The notes below the pieces were generated by a model, which made no database searches, was not told the DNA's origin, and saw only the letters and a program-made list of their open reading frames with translations. From Spirochaetaceae bacterium (GTDB lineage: Bacteria > Spirochaetota > Spirochaetia > SZUA-6 > Bin103), in contig JAPPNY010000198.1 in NCBI GenBank assembly GCA_028818385.1, positions 64,492 to 79,604 on the forward strand: a DNA stretch of 15,113 bases, given 5' to 3'. Within the stretch, counting starts at the first letter, position 1; each line of letters starts with the position of its first letter. Positions 1-7,141 of the stretch are shown in pieces. The position numbers and the translations under genes are program-made.

Positions 1-85
1 GGGGGGGCCCCGGGGGCGGGGCTTTTTTGTCCCCCTGGGGGGCCCCCCCCCCGGGGGCCGGCCGGGGGCCGGGCGGCCCGGGGCC
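1..85. other. Low-complexity G/C homopolymer at the left contig end
   Basis: Runs of G and C with one T run replace ordinary coding sequence. The recG frame stays open through it, but the translation turns into Gly/Pro/Arg-rich residues with no likeness to RecG. I read it as unreliable contig-end sequence, because the right end of the window looks the same. The exact boundary (about 80-90) is judged by eye. Confidence 0.75.
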
Positions 86-1559
86 CGTCGCCGCCGATCG
101 ACGGACAGACGAAATAGGCCTGGCGACCGGCGGCCAGCTCGGATTCGACATGCGTGTACACTCGCTCCCGACGCTCCTTGCGCACCAGGTGGGTACGCAG
201 CGCCGGACGTCCCGGCGGCTGGCGGTCGATCGAGCTCACCGTCAGGTCGCCGAAGAACGTGAGCGCCAGCGTCCGCGGGATCGGCGTGGCGGTCATCAGG
301 ATCAGGTCGCCGCGGGGCGCCTTGGCGGCGACGGCGGCTCGCTGCGCGACTCCGAACTTGTGCTGCTCGTCGATCACCACCAACCCCAGGTCGGCGAAGC
401 GAACCGGCTCGGAGAGCACGGCGTGAGTGCTCAGCAGCAGGTCGACATCGCCGGCCGCCAGGGCCGGGAGCAGGTGGGTCCGGGCCGCCCGGTCGGTGCT
501 TCCGGACAGCAGTCCGAGCCGCACCCCCAGCGGCTCCAGCAGCCTCGACGCGGTCTCGGCATGCTGGTAGCAGAGCGCCTCCGACGGGACGACGACCGCC
601 ACCTGTCGGCCGGCGTCGATCACGCCCGCGGCCGCCAGCAGCGCCACCAGGGTCTTGCCGCAGCCCACGTCTCCCTGCAGCAGCCGGGCAGAGGTGTGAG
701 GCCCGTAGAGATCTTCCTCGATCTCGGCCAGGACGGCGCGTTGCGCGCCCGTGAGCGTGAACGGGAGCCGCTCGAGCATCGCCGCCTGCAGCCTTCCGGC
801 CCGCTTCCGGGGTGCCGGGCGCGGCCGGCCGGCCGGCGAGCGGCGCGCCAGCTCGAGCTGAAGCAGAAACAGCTCCTCGTAGGCCAGCGCGCGCCGCGCC
901 CGTTCGGCCTCCTCTGGGCCCGGCGGACCATGGACACATCGCAATGCCGCGCCCTTGTCGGGCAGGCGGCGGACGGCGGCCATTTCCCGCGGCACCCGAT
1001 AGCGGGCGGAGCGCGCGGCCCCCGCAAGGGCTTCATCGACCAGGCGGCGCAGCAGGCGCTGCGCGAGTCCGGCGGCGGCCGGATATACGGGCAGCAGCGT
1101 TCCGGCCGCCATCTCTTCCGGGCTCATCAACTCGAAGCTGCCGGCCTGGAGCCTGCCGTTGCGACGGTCGAACCTGCCGTAGACCAGCACCGGCTGACCG
1201 GCCGTCAGCGTCCTCCCGAGTTGCGGCCGCCCGAACGCGTACAGCGTGGCCCTGTCGCCGGCGACGTCGGCGATCGTGATCGTGGGCGTACGGCGGCCGC
1301 GGAACCGGAAGGACCCGATGCGCACCACGGTCGCGCTGACGCAGGCGTCGATGCCGGCGGCGACCTGCGCCAGCGGCAGCGACCGCCGGCGGTCCTGGTA
1401 GCCGCGCGGCAGGTGCATCAGCAGGTCGCCGACGGTCTGCACACCGAGCCGCCCCAGCCGCTCCCGCGTGGCGGGGCCCACGCCGCGGAGCGCCGCTACG
1501 TCATCGTCCCAGGCAAGGGTCCCGCTACGGAGTCTGTCGGATTGGCGCGCCAGCGACAT
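1..1559 (-). CDS. recG: ATP-dependent DNA helicase RecG (C-terminus missing at the contig end)
   Basis: RecG is a superfamily 2 helicase that remodels stalled replication forks and branches Holliday junctions. The N-terminal wedge/OB part reads LRGVGPATRERLGRLGVQTV followed by DLLMHLPRGYQDRR. Walker A is GDVGCGKT with Lys at about residue 302. The DEQH box lies at 397-400 (DEQHKFGV), and motif III is MTATPIPRTLAL. About 480 credible residues are present out of a usual 650-700, so most of helicase domain 2 and the C-terminus are lost in the low-complexity end. The ATG at 1559 is the only reasonable start: the next in-frame candidate lies inside the wedge helix-hairpin-helix. It has no Shine-Dalgarno site and sits in the loop of a repeat-encoded hairpin, so the first dozen residues come from repeat DNA. 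The gene is downstream of dnaE and yggT on the same strand and is probably co-transcribed with them. Walker A position agrees with known RecG proteins, so the N-terminus appears complete. Confidence 0.93.
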   Translation of the reverse strand, partial: MSLARQSDRLRSGTLAWDDDVAALRGVGPATRERLGRLGVQTVGDLLMHLPRGYQDRRRSLPLAQVAAGIDACVSATVVRIGSFRFRGRRTPTITIADVAGDRATLYAFGRPQLGRTLTAGQPVLVYGRFDRRNGRLQAGSFELMSPEEMAAGTLLPVYPAAAGLAQRLLRRLVDEALAGAARSARYRVPREMAAVRRLPDKGAALRCVHGPPGPEEAERARRALAYEELFLLQLELARRSPAGRPRPAPRKRAGRLQAAMLERLPFTLTGAQRAVLAEIEEDLYGPHTSARLLQGDVGCGKTLVALLAAAGVIDAGRQVAVVVPSEALCYQHAETASRLLEPLGVRLGLLSGSTDRAARTHLLPALAAGDVDLLLSTHAVLSEPVRFADLGLVVIDEQHKFGVAQRAAVAAKAPRGDLILMTATPIPRTLALTFFGDLTVSSIDRQPPGRPALRTHLVRKERRERVYTHVESELAAGRQAYFVCPSIGGDGPRAARPPAGPRGGGPPGGQKSPAPGAP

Positions 1560-1579
1560 ATCCGACGGACACCGTAGCG
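1523..1579. repeat. 57-bp imperfect inverted repeat enclosing the recG start codon
   Basis: The left arm at 1523-1542 (CGCTACGGAGTCTGTCGGAT) matches the reverse complement of the right arm at 1560-1579 at 18 of 20 positions. One mismatch would be a G-U wobble in RNA. The 17-nt spacer contains the perfect palindrome TGGCGCGCCA (1543-1552), and the complement of the recG ATG occupies 1557-1559. Only this first unit has the extra CGCTACGG outer arm on the left. A folded transcript would hold the recG start codon in the loop at the edge of the stem. Confidence 0.85.
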
Positions 1580-1633
1580 AAAAAGGTAGGGATGGGCCAA
1601 AAGCGGAGCCGCAGGCGACGATTTTGGGGCGGG

Positions 1634-1736
1634 AGTCTGTCGGATTGGCGCGCCAGCGGCATATCCGACGGACACCGTAGCGAATAGGTGGGGATCGGCC
1701 AAAGACGGAGCCGAAGGCGACGCCTTTGGCGCCAGG
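1634..1736. repeat. Repeat unit 2
   Basis: H1 arms lie at 1635-1645 and 1663-1673 with the same 17-nt spacer and TGGCGCGCCA core as unit 1. H2 is a 7-bp perfect stem, GCCAAAG/CTTTGGC, at 1698-1704/1724-1730. This unit also has an ATG equivalent on the minus strand (1660-1662), but there it leads into no gene. Confidence 0.85.
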
Positions 1737-1839
1737 AGTCTGTCGGATTTGCCGCGCGAGCGGGAAGGCCGACGGACTCCGACGCGAAGGTGGGGATGGG
1801 CCGAAAGCGGAGCCGAAGGCGACGGTTTCGGGGCGCTAG
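1735..1839. repeat. Repeat unit 3 (diverged)
   Basis: H1 has drifted in its loop and lost the AT/AT pairs next to it. It pairs further outward as GGAGTCTGTCGG (1735-1746) with CCGACGGACTCC (1769-1780), where an A in units 1 and 2 has become T and restores a pair. H2 is CCGAAA/TTTCGG around the same 19-nt loop. The unit ends at the yggT stop codon. Confidence 0.8.
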
Positions 1840-2444
1840 AACGGAGAGCTCAGGAACTGTGCGACCAGCCACCGCACCACGATGTTGCCGACGATCAGCA
1901 CCACCAGGAGCAGCACGGCGATCAGGCCCAGGTAGGCCACCTTCTGCACCGTCTGTCCCCGCTCCATGAGCCGTTCGCCCAGCGAAATCCGGCGGGACAC
2001 GAAGGTGACCATCGGCTGCAGCGTGTGATCGAGCATGTTCAGCAGTCCGCCGCCCTGCTCCCAGCGCATGGCGGCGATGAACGCACGCGCGACGGCCATG
2101 ATCATGAACACCACGACCAGCACCGACGCCGCCGACCAGGCGACCAGCAGCACCTGAGCGAGCACGATGCCGACGGTCACTCGTTGCGCCGCCGCAAGCC
2201 GCTGCAGCACGTTCCCGGCGACGATCAGGACCAGAATGGCTGCCGCGGGGGAGAAGTCCAACACGCCGACGCGCAGGAATCGCAGGCGCTGAAACCAGCG
2301 CAGATAGGGATCGGTGACGCGCGCCAGGATCTCGGTCGGCGCGTGGTGATCGGCGCCGCGGAACCAGGTGATGATGATCCGCAACGCCACCAGCACCAGG
2401 TAGACCAGCACCACCGCCTGAAGAAATCGAAACAGGTCCGTCAT
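1836..2444 (-). CDS. YggT family integral membrane protein (two YggT repeats)
   Basis: This 202-residue protein has four hydrophobic segments at about 8-28, 64-82, 92-118 and 168-190. They are arranged as two copies of the YggT pattern: a membrane helix, a short amphipathic stretch with P-x2-R/V-x2-F-like sequence (DPYLRWFQRLRF and TLQPMVTFVSRR), then a second helix. YggT proteins are inner-membrane proteins linked to envelope processes or osmotic stress, and their biochemical role is not settled. I chose the ATG at 2444 because it overlaps the dnaE stop as ATGA and lies 10 nt from a GGAGG. The ATG at 2453 is only 1 nt from that GGAGG and is unlikely. Translation is probably coupled to dnaE. 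The stop touches the end of the repeat array. Confidence 0.9.
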   Translation of the reverse strand: MTDLFRFLQAVVLVYLVLVALRIIITWFRGADHHAPTEILARVTDPYLRWFQRLRFLRVGVLDFSPAAAILVLIVAGNVLQRLAAAQRVTVGIVLAQVLLVAWSAASVLVVVFMIMAVARAFIAAMRWEQGGGLLNMLDHTLQPMVTFVSRRISLGERLMERGQTVQKVAYLGLIAVLLLVVLIVGNIVVRWLVAQFLSSPF

Positions 2445-5400
2445 TCCGCCCATGCCTCCACTACCAGCGGCGACGCGGTCAATGTCTGCAGCATCTCACT
2501 GTCGCTCGCCACGGAGAGCTGCGGCCCTGCGCGGATGACCACTTCCCTTGCCGCCTCCTCTGCTGCCGCTCCGTCGCCGTTGCCGGCGTCGTCGGCCGGC
2601 GTGCCGTTGCCGTAGTGAAGAAAGAGCTGACACTGCCCGGGGCGATCCATGCAGAGGTCGCGCAGCGCCACCAGGCCGTGTTCGTCGCCCTCTTGCAGGC
2701 GCAGGTGAACGCTCCGATAGGGTCGGTCCGGCAGACCGTCGGGGGCCGTGATCGCTTCGGCCAGGATCTTGCTGCTGCCCCGTGAGCGGTCGACCCTGCC
2801 GCTCACGGCGATCACCGCGCCGGTCTGGAGCCGTTCGCGGCCGGCGTCGAACGCGTCCGGGAACACCACCACCTCCGCGGTGACGCCGTAGTCTTCCAAC
2901 TGCGCGAACGCCATGCGCTGGCCGGACCGGGTGGCGATCTCCCGGATCTCGCCGACGATGCCGATGGCCGCCACCGGCGACCCGTCGGAGCGGGAGTCCA
3001 GCGTCGCCAGCTCGGCGACCCCCTTCTGCGGGCGCAGATCTGCGTAGTCGTCCAGCGGATGACCGGTGAAGTACATGCCGAGGTTGTCGCGCTCGTCCTG
3101 AAGCATCGCCGCCTGGTCCCACTCGTCGTGCCGTGCAAGCTCCGGCCGCGCTGCCTGCACCCCCTCGTCAGCGGCGAACAGATCCTGCTGTCCGTGCGCG
3201 GTGCGCTGGCGCTCCGCGTCGGCCGACTCCACCAACCGCTCCAGATTCTCCCACAAGGTGGCGCGATTGTGACCCAGGCCGTCGAACGCGCCGACGCGGA
3301 CCAGCGTCTCGACCACCTTGCGATTGACCGCGCGCGGATCGGTGCGCGAGACGAAGTCGATGAAGTCATGGTACGGGCCGCCGCGCTCGCGTTCGGCGAC
3401 GATGGAGTCGACGGCGCCGGTGCCGACGTTCTTGATGCCGCGCAGGCCGAAGAGGATGCGGCCGTCGGCGACGTTGAAGTCGGCCGCCGACCGGTTGATC
3501 GAGGGCGGCAGGACCTCCAGCCCCAGGTCGCGCGCCTCGTTCACGTACTCGGCCAGCTTGTCGGTGTCGTGCATTTCGTTGGTGAGGTTCGCGGCCATGA
3601 ACTCCGCCGGATAGTTGGCCTTCAGGTACGCCGTGCGGTAGGCGACCACGGCGTACGGGGCGGCGTGGGTCTTCGGAAAGCCGTACTCCGCGAACGGGAC
3701 CAGCGACTCGAACAGCTCGGCGGCGACCTGGCGGTCGAAGCCGCCTGCGACCGCGCCGTCGACGAAGCGCGAGCGCTGCTTCTCCATCTCCTCCATCTTC
3801 TTCTTGCCCATCGCCCGCCGCAGCAGGTCGGCCTGCCCCAGGCTGAAGCCGGCCACGGCACGGGCGATCTCCATCACCTGCTCCTGGTAGACGATCACCC
3901 CGTAGGTCTCCCGCAGGATCGGCTCCAGCTCCGCGACCTTGTGGCGGATCGGGCGCCGGCCCGACTTGGCGTCGACGAACTGATCGATGAACTGCATGGG
4001 CCCGGGCCGGTACAGCGCGTTGAGCGCGATCAGGTCCTCCACGCAGGTGGGCTTCACGCGCGTCAGGACGGCGCGCATGCCCGCGCTCTCGAACTGGAAC
4101 ACGCAGGCGCTCCGGCCCTCGCCCAGCATGCGGAAGGTCTGCTCGTCATCCTCCGGGATGGTCTGCATGTCGAGCTCGACGCCGCGCTCGCGCACCATCG
4201 GCAGCGTGCGCTCGATCAGGGTGAGGGTCTTCAGGCCCAGGATGTCGATCTTTACCAGGCCGCAGTCCTCCAGGTATTCGTGCGAGTACTGGGTGGAGAT
4301 CGCCTCGGTGCGCGTGTCGCGGTAGAGCGGCACGAAATCGGTCAGCGCCGAGGTGCCGATCACGATCGCCGCAGCGTGGGTGGAGGCGTGCCGGCTGAGT
4401 CCCTCCAGCTTCAGCGAAGTGTCGATCAGCGTGCGGTGCGTGTCGCTCTGTTCCCTCACCTCGCGCAGGCGCGCCTCCTGCTTGAGAGCCGTGCTCAGGT
4501 CGGAGTTCGGTCCGCCGGAAATGAGCTTGGCGATCTCGTCCGCCTCGCCGAAGGGGATCTCCAGCACGCGCGCCACGTCACGCACCACGGCCCGCGCCTT
4601 GAGGCTGCCGAAGGTGATCACCTGGGCCACGCGGTCGGCGCCGTACTTCCCGGTGATGTAGTCGATCACCTCGCCGCGCCGCTCGTAGCAGAAGTCGTTG
4701 TCGAAGTCGGGCAGGGTGACGCGTTCGGCGTTCAGGAAGCGCTCGAACAGCAGGTTGTACCGCAGGGGGTCGATGTCGGTGATGTGCAGGCAGTAGCCCA
4801 CCAGCGACGCCGCCCCCGACCCGCGTCCCGGGCCGACCGGGATGCCATGCTCGCGGGCGAAGCGGATGAAGTCCCAGACGATCAGGAAGTAGCCGGCGTA
4901 GCCCATCGAGCCGATGACGTCGAGCTCGTACTGCAGCCGTTCCTGCGCCTCCTCCGTGGGGCTGCCGTAGCGCTCCCGCAGGCCCTCCCGGGCGAGCGCG
5001 ACCAGGTACGACTCCTGGGTGTGACCTTCCGGTACCTCGTAGGCGGGCATCTGCGGGCCCGGCATCGGGATCTGCAGCGTGCACTGCTCGGCGATCGCGC
5101 GCGTGCTCGCCAGCGCCTGTGGCAGGTCGGCGAACAGGCCGGCCATCTCCTCCGTGCCCTTGAAGTACAGCTCGCTGTGCTCCTGCCTGAGTCGGTCGGC
5201 GTCCGAGCGCCGCTTGTTGGTGCCGATGCAGATCAGCACGTCCTGCGCATCGGCGTCGTCGCGGCCGCAGTAGTGGATGTCGTTGGTCGCGACCAGCGGC
5301 AGCCCCGTGCGCCGGGCCAGGACAAGCAGCCGCTCGTTCTGCACCTTCTGCGCCGCGGGGGCGCCGTGGTCCTGCAGTTCCAGGAAAAAACGGTCCGGAC

Positions 5401-5905
5401 CGAAGATGTCGCGGTAGCTGCCGGCCAGCTCCTCCGCTTCCTGCATGCGGTCCTGTTGCAGCAGCATCGGGATCTTGCCGGACATGCAGCCGGAGAAGCC
5501 GATCAGGCCCTCCGCGTGCCGGGCAATCGCCTCGTCGTCGATACGCGGCCTATAGTAGAAGCCCTCCGTGTAGCCGATCGTGGAAAGCGCCATGAGATTG
5601 CGGTACCCGACCTCGTCCGCGGCGACCAGCCCCATGTGGTGCGACCGCGAGTGGTCGCCGCCGCGGTCGTGGCGCGAACCGGGCGCCAGGTAGAACTCGC
5701 AACCGATGATCGGGTTGACCCCTGCCGAGCGGCAGGCGCGATCGAAGCGCGCGACGCCGAACATGTTGCCGTGGTCGGTGAGCGCCAGGTGCGACATCTC
5801 GTGGCGGTGCGCGCACTCGGCCAGCCCTTCCACGGTGGCCGCGCCGTCGAGCAGCGAGTGGTCGGAGTGGACGTGCAGATGGACGAAATCCGAAGCCTGC
5901 GGCAC
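2441..5905 (-). CDS. dnaE: DNA polymerase III subunit alpha (DnaE)
   Basis: This is the replicative polymerase catalytic subunit, 1154 residues, close to the 1160 of E. coli. The N-terminal PHP domain begins FVHLHVHSDHS, and a full candidate metal-ligand set is visible: H9, H11, D20, H45, E70, H89/H90, C140, D209, H211. E. coli lacks part of this set. The palm carries PDFDNDF with catalytic Asp 400 and 402 and the third Asp 554 in VKIDILGL, nearly the E. coli numbering (401, 403, 555). A clamp-binding QQDLF is at 906-910, followed by an OB-fold region. I chose GTG 5905 because homology begins immediately after it; GTG 5941 is an in-frame alternative. The frame stays open to 6604, but that stretch is antisense to the neighbouring peptidase gene. 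No Shine-Dalgarno site precedes the GTG, whereas a -10-like hexamer does. The stop overlaps the yggT start. Confidence 0.97.
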   Translation of the reverse strand: MPQASDFVHLHVHSDHSLLDGAATVEGLAECAHRHEMSHLALTDHGNMFGVARFDRACRSAGVNPIIGCEFYLAPGSRHDRGGDHSRSHHMGLVAADEVGYRNLMALSTIGYTEGFYYRPRIDDEAIARHAEGLIGFSGCMSGKIPMLLQQDRMQEAEELAGSYRDIFGPDRFFLELQDHGAPAAQKVQNERLLVLARRTGLPLVATNDIHYCGRDDADAQDVLICIGTNKRRSDADRLRQEHSELYFKGTEEMAGLFADLPQALASTRAIAEQCTLQIPMPGPQMPAYEVPEGHTQESYLVALAREGLRERYGSPTEEAQERLQYELDVIGSMGYAGYFLIVWDFIRFAREHGIPVGPGRGSGAASLVGYCLHITDIDPLRYNLLFERFLNAERVTLPDFDNDFCYERRGEVIDYITGKYGADRVAQVITFGSLKARAVVRDVARVLEIPFGEADEIAKLISGGPNSDLSTALKQEARLREVREQSDTHRTLIDTSLKLEGLSRHASTHAAAIVIGTSALTDFVPLYRDTRTEAISTQYSHEYLEDCGLVKIDILGLKTLTLIERTLPMVRERGVELDMQTIPEDDEQTFRMLGEGRSACVFQFESAGMRAVLTRVKPTCVEDLIALNALYRPGPMQFIDQFVDAKSGRRPIRHKVAELEPILRETYGVIVYQEQVMEIARAVAGFSLGQADLLRRAMGKKKMEEMEKQRSRFVDGAVAGGFDRQVAAELFESLVPFAEYGFPKTHAAPYAVVAYRTAYLKANYPAEFMAANLTNEMHDTDKLAEYVNEARDLGLEVLPPSINRSAADFNVADGRILFGLRGIKNVGTGAVDSIVAERERGGPYHDFIDFVSRTDPRAVNRKVVETLVRVGAFDGLGHNRATLWENLERLVESADAERQRTAHGQQDLFAADEGVQAARPELARHDEWDQAAMLQDERDNLGMYFTGHPLDDYADLRPQKGVAELATLDSRSDGSPVAAIGIVGEIREIATRSGQRMAFAQLEDYGVTAEVVVFPDAFDAGRERLQTGAVIAVSGRVDRSRGSSKILAEAITAPDGLPDRPYRSVHLRLQEGDEHGLVALRDLCMDRPGQCQLFLHYGNGTPADDAGNGDGAAAEEAAREVVIRAGPQLSVASDSEMLQTLTASPLVVEAWAE
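2455..2459 (-). promoter_or_regulatory. Shine-Dalgarno site of the yggT gene, inside the end of dnaE
   Basis: GGAGG on the minus strand is 10 nt before the ATG at 2444 and 1 nt before the ATG at 2453. It therefore favours the downstream start, which forms the ATGA overlap with the dnaE stop. Confidence 0.65.
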
Positions 5906-5911
5906 GGCCCA

Positions 5912-5940
5912 ACGGTACCCCGTTCGGCGGGAGTTTTCCA
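5912..5940 (-). promoter_or_regulatory. Possible dnaE promoter giving a leaderless mRNA
   Basis: Reading the minus strand, TGGAAA (5940-5935), a 17-nt spacer, then TACCGT (5917-5912), then 6 nt, then the GTG start. TACCGT fits TANNNT but only weakly TATAAT, so this is tentative. The 6-nt distance matches ligA and the ATPase gene in this window. A small inverted repeat AACGG-TACC-CCGTT (5911-5924) overlaps the -10. Confidence 0.4.
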
Positions 5941-5944
5941 CGTA

Positions 5945-6667
5945 ATGCGGGGGAGGGCCGTAGACGACCACGCGTGGCGCGCGGCGACCCGCGACCTGGC
6001 GATCTTGCGGCGCCTCACGCCCGCGGAGCGGGACCTGTTGCGGGAGTTGGGGGACCGATTCCTGGCCGGCAAGCGGTTCGAGGCGGCCCGCGGCGCCGAG
6101 CTCGACGCGGAGCTGCTGGCGCGAGTCGCGGCGCAAGCATGCCTGCCGGTGCTGGCGCTCGGCCTGGACTGGTACGACGACTGGTCGACCGTGGTGATCG
6201 TGCCTGACCGTTTCACCGCGGACTTCGAGGAGGTGGACGAGGCCGGCGTCGTCCACGAGTGGACGGAGGACGCAGCCGGCGAGTTCTGGGACGAGGGGGG
6301 GCCCATCGTCCTGTCGGTGGCCGACATCGACGCGTCCGGCACCGGCGAGGGATTCAACGTGGTCATCCACGAGGTCGCACACAAGCTCGACGCGCTCGAC
6401 GGCAGCCTGAACGGCCGGCCGCCGCTGCACGCCGGCATGGAACCCGGCGCGTGGGCCGGCGCGTTCACCGACGCGTTCACGGCGCTGTGCGAGGCGCCCG
6501 ACGACTTTGCGCTCGACCCCTACGCCGCCGAGGCCCCGGAGGAGTTCTTCGCGGTGGCCAGCGAGTACTTTTTCGAGCTGCCGGAAACTCTGGCCGACGA
6601 GCACCCGGCGGTCTACGCCCAGCTCGCCGCCTTCTACCGCCAGGACCCCTGCGCCGCTTCCGGCTGA
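5945..6667 (+). CDS. mtfA: MtfA-type zinc-dependent peptidase
   Basis: This 240-residue protein belongs to the MtfA/YeeI peptidase family (zincin fold). E. coli MtfA, about 265 residues, binds the glucose-PTS regulator Mlc and has aminopeptidase activity. Visible here: LTPAERDLLRELGDRFLAGK near the N-terminus, GPIVLSVADI, the zinc motif HEVAHKLD with H142, E143 and H146, and EEFFAVASEYFFELPE at about 199-214, where E200 is the likely third ligand. The ATG at 5945 has a modest GGGAG 11 nt upstream. The gene is divergent from dnaE across 39 bp and convergent with the HIT gene across 18 bp, so it is probably monocistronic. There is no PTS gene in the window, so a role in Mlc/PTS control cannot be carried over. 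The run of Gs at about 6294-6301 does not break the frame. Function beyond peptidase is not established here. Confidence 0.92.
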   Translation: MRGRAVDDHAWRAATRDLAILRRLTPAERDLLRELGDRFLAGKRFEAARGAELDAELLARVAAQACLPVLALGLDWYDDWSTVVIVPDRFTADFEEVDEAGVVHEWTEDAAGEFWDEGGPIVLSVADIDASGTGEGFNVVIHEVAHKLDALDGSLNGRPPLHAGMEPGAWAGAFTDAFTALCEAPDDFALDPYAAEAPEEFFAVASEYFFELPETLADEHPAVYAQLAAFYRQDPCAASG

Positions 6668-6673
6668 CTCGGC

Positions 6674-6698
6674 GAACCGGAGCCCTCAGCCCCGGTTC
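6674..6698. terminator. Hairpin between convergent mtfA and HIT genes
   Basis: GAACCGG (6674-6680) and CCGGTTC (6692-6698) form a perfect 7-bp stem with an 11-nt loop. It lies just after the mtfA stop and across the HIT stop codon. There is no T-tract on either strand, so it may be a U-tract-free terminator or a 3'-end stabiliser serving both genes. Termination activity is inferred. Confidence 0.45.
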
Positions 6699-7141
6699 CG
6701 TCCCAGGAGCTCGCGCAGACGGGATGCAAAGCGAGCGCGGTCGCGATCGTCGGCGCGCACGCGCAACGCCTGATCCTTCCGATCGCCCGCGTATCGCGGG
6801 ATCACGTGCGTGTGCAGATGCCAGACGTCCTGGTCGCCGGCCGGCTCGTTGTTCTGCAGCACCGTCACGCCGTCTGTGGGATACCCGGTGCGCATGGCGA
6901 GCGCCACGCGGCGCACCACGGCCGCGATGCGGCCGGCCAGCTCGTCGGGCAGCGTGTAGACGTTCTCGTGGTGCGCCAGCGGTATCACCAGCGCCTTGCC
7001 GGGATGGACCGGGTTCCAGTGCAGCGAAATCTGCACCACTGCGTGATCGTCACGCCACGCCGTGAACTCCGATTCCGCGCCGGCCGCGATCGCGCAGAAC
7101 GGACAGCGGTACCCGGCCGGCTCGTGCGAGGGGGGGATCAC
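6686..7141 (-). CDS. HIT family protein (histidine-triad nucleotide hydrolase)
   Basis: This 151-residue protein carries the histidine triad HLHTH at 108-112 (WHLHTHVIPRY), with the conserved QNNEPAGDQDVWHLH context and a zinc-type CPFC at 13-16. HIT proteins hydrolyse or transfer nucleoside phosphates, for example AMP-lysine, AMP-amide or dinucleotide polyphosphates, and the substrate cannot be read from sequence. The start is the GTG at 7141, which overlaps the stop of the upstream methyltransferase as GTGA; homology begins a few codons later. The Shine-Dalgarno site is weak, in keeping with translation coupled to the upstream gene. Longer frames beginning further upstream (to 7279) only re-read the methyltransferase C-terminus. 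Confidence 0.93.
   Translation of the reverse strand: MIPPSHEPAGYRCPFCAIAAGAESEFTAWRDDHAVVQISLHWNPVHPGKALVIPLAHHENVYTLPDELAGRIAAVVRRVALAMRTGYPTDGVTVLQNNEPAGDQDVWHLHTHVIPRYAGDRKDQALRVRADDRDRARFASRLRELLGRNRG

Larger units (their letters stand above)
1523..1839. repeat. Three tandem ~103-bp repeats filling the yggT-recG gap
   Basis: The motif AGTCTGTCGG recurs at 1531, 1634 and 1737, an exact 103-bp spacing. Units 1 and 2 are close copies and unit 3 is more diverged. Each unit has an imperfect inverted repeat (H1, GTCTGTCGG...CCGACGGAC) followed about 18-25 bp later by a second one (H2) whose loop is a conserved 19-nt GCGGAGCCGAAGGCGACG-like sequence. H2 stems are CCAAAA/TTTTGG (1597-1602/1622-1627), CCAAAG/CTTTGG (1699-1704/1724-1729) and CCGAAA/TTTCGG (1801-1806/1826-1831). 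Two stem positions therefore change on both sides together while the loop length stays at 19. The array starts at the recG 5' end and stops at the yggT stop codon. The period is not a multiple of 3, so the open frames through it encode no repeated peptide. It could be a BIME/REP-like intergenic element or an mRNA structure inside the dnaE-yggT-recG transcript; which one is inference. Confidence 0.9.

Noticed and set aside
27..1577. 516-codon plus-strand frame opposite recG
   Set aside because: It begins in the homopolymer end, is antisense to recG helicase motifs, and has no domain of its own.
1523..1839. CRISPR array
   Set aside because: There are only three units, the whole 103-bp unit is repeated rather than a short repeat with unique spacers, and there are no cas genes.
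1523..1839. Tandem intrinsic terminators
   Set aside because: Stems lack a following T-tract in the direction of the yggT-recG transcript, and three in a row before recG would need an unseen promoter. Attenuation is still possible.
1525..1872. Small protein encoded by the repeat array (for example a 115-codon minus-strand frame)
   Set aside because: The 103-bp period shifts frame in each unit, so no peptide repeat is preserved, while stem pairing is. The composition is Arg/Pro-rich noise.
3059..5944. Long open frame on the plus strand opposite dnaE (part of a 1202-codon frame)
   Set aside because: It lies antisense to an unmistakable dnaE and is rich in Arg, Ala, Val, Asp and His without any family motif. 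Long antisense frames are expected in GC-rich codons. Only its last 240 codons, from 5945, are a real gene (the MtfA-type peptidase).
5906..6604. N-terminal extension of DnaE upstream of 5905
   Set aside because: The frame is open, but the translation has no DnaE homology, is antisense to the peptidase gene, and would make the protein about 230 residues too long.
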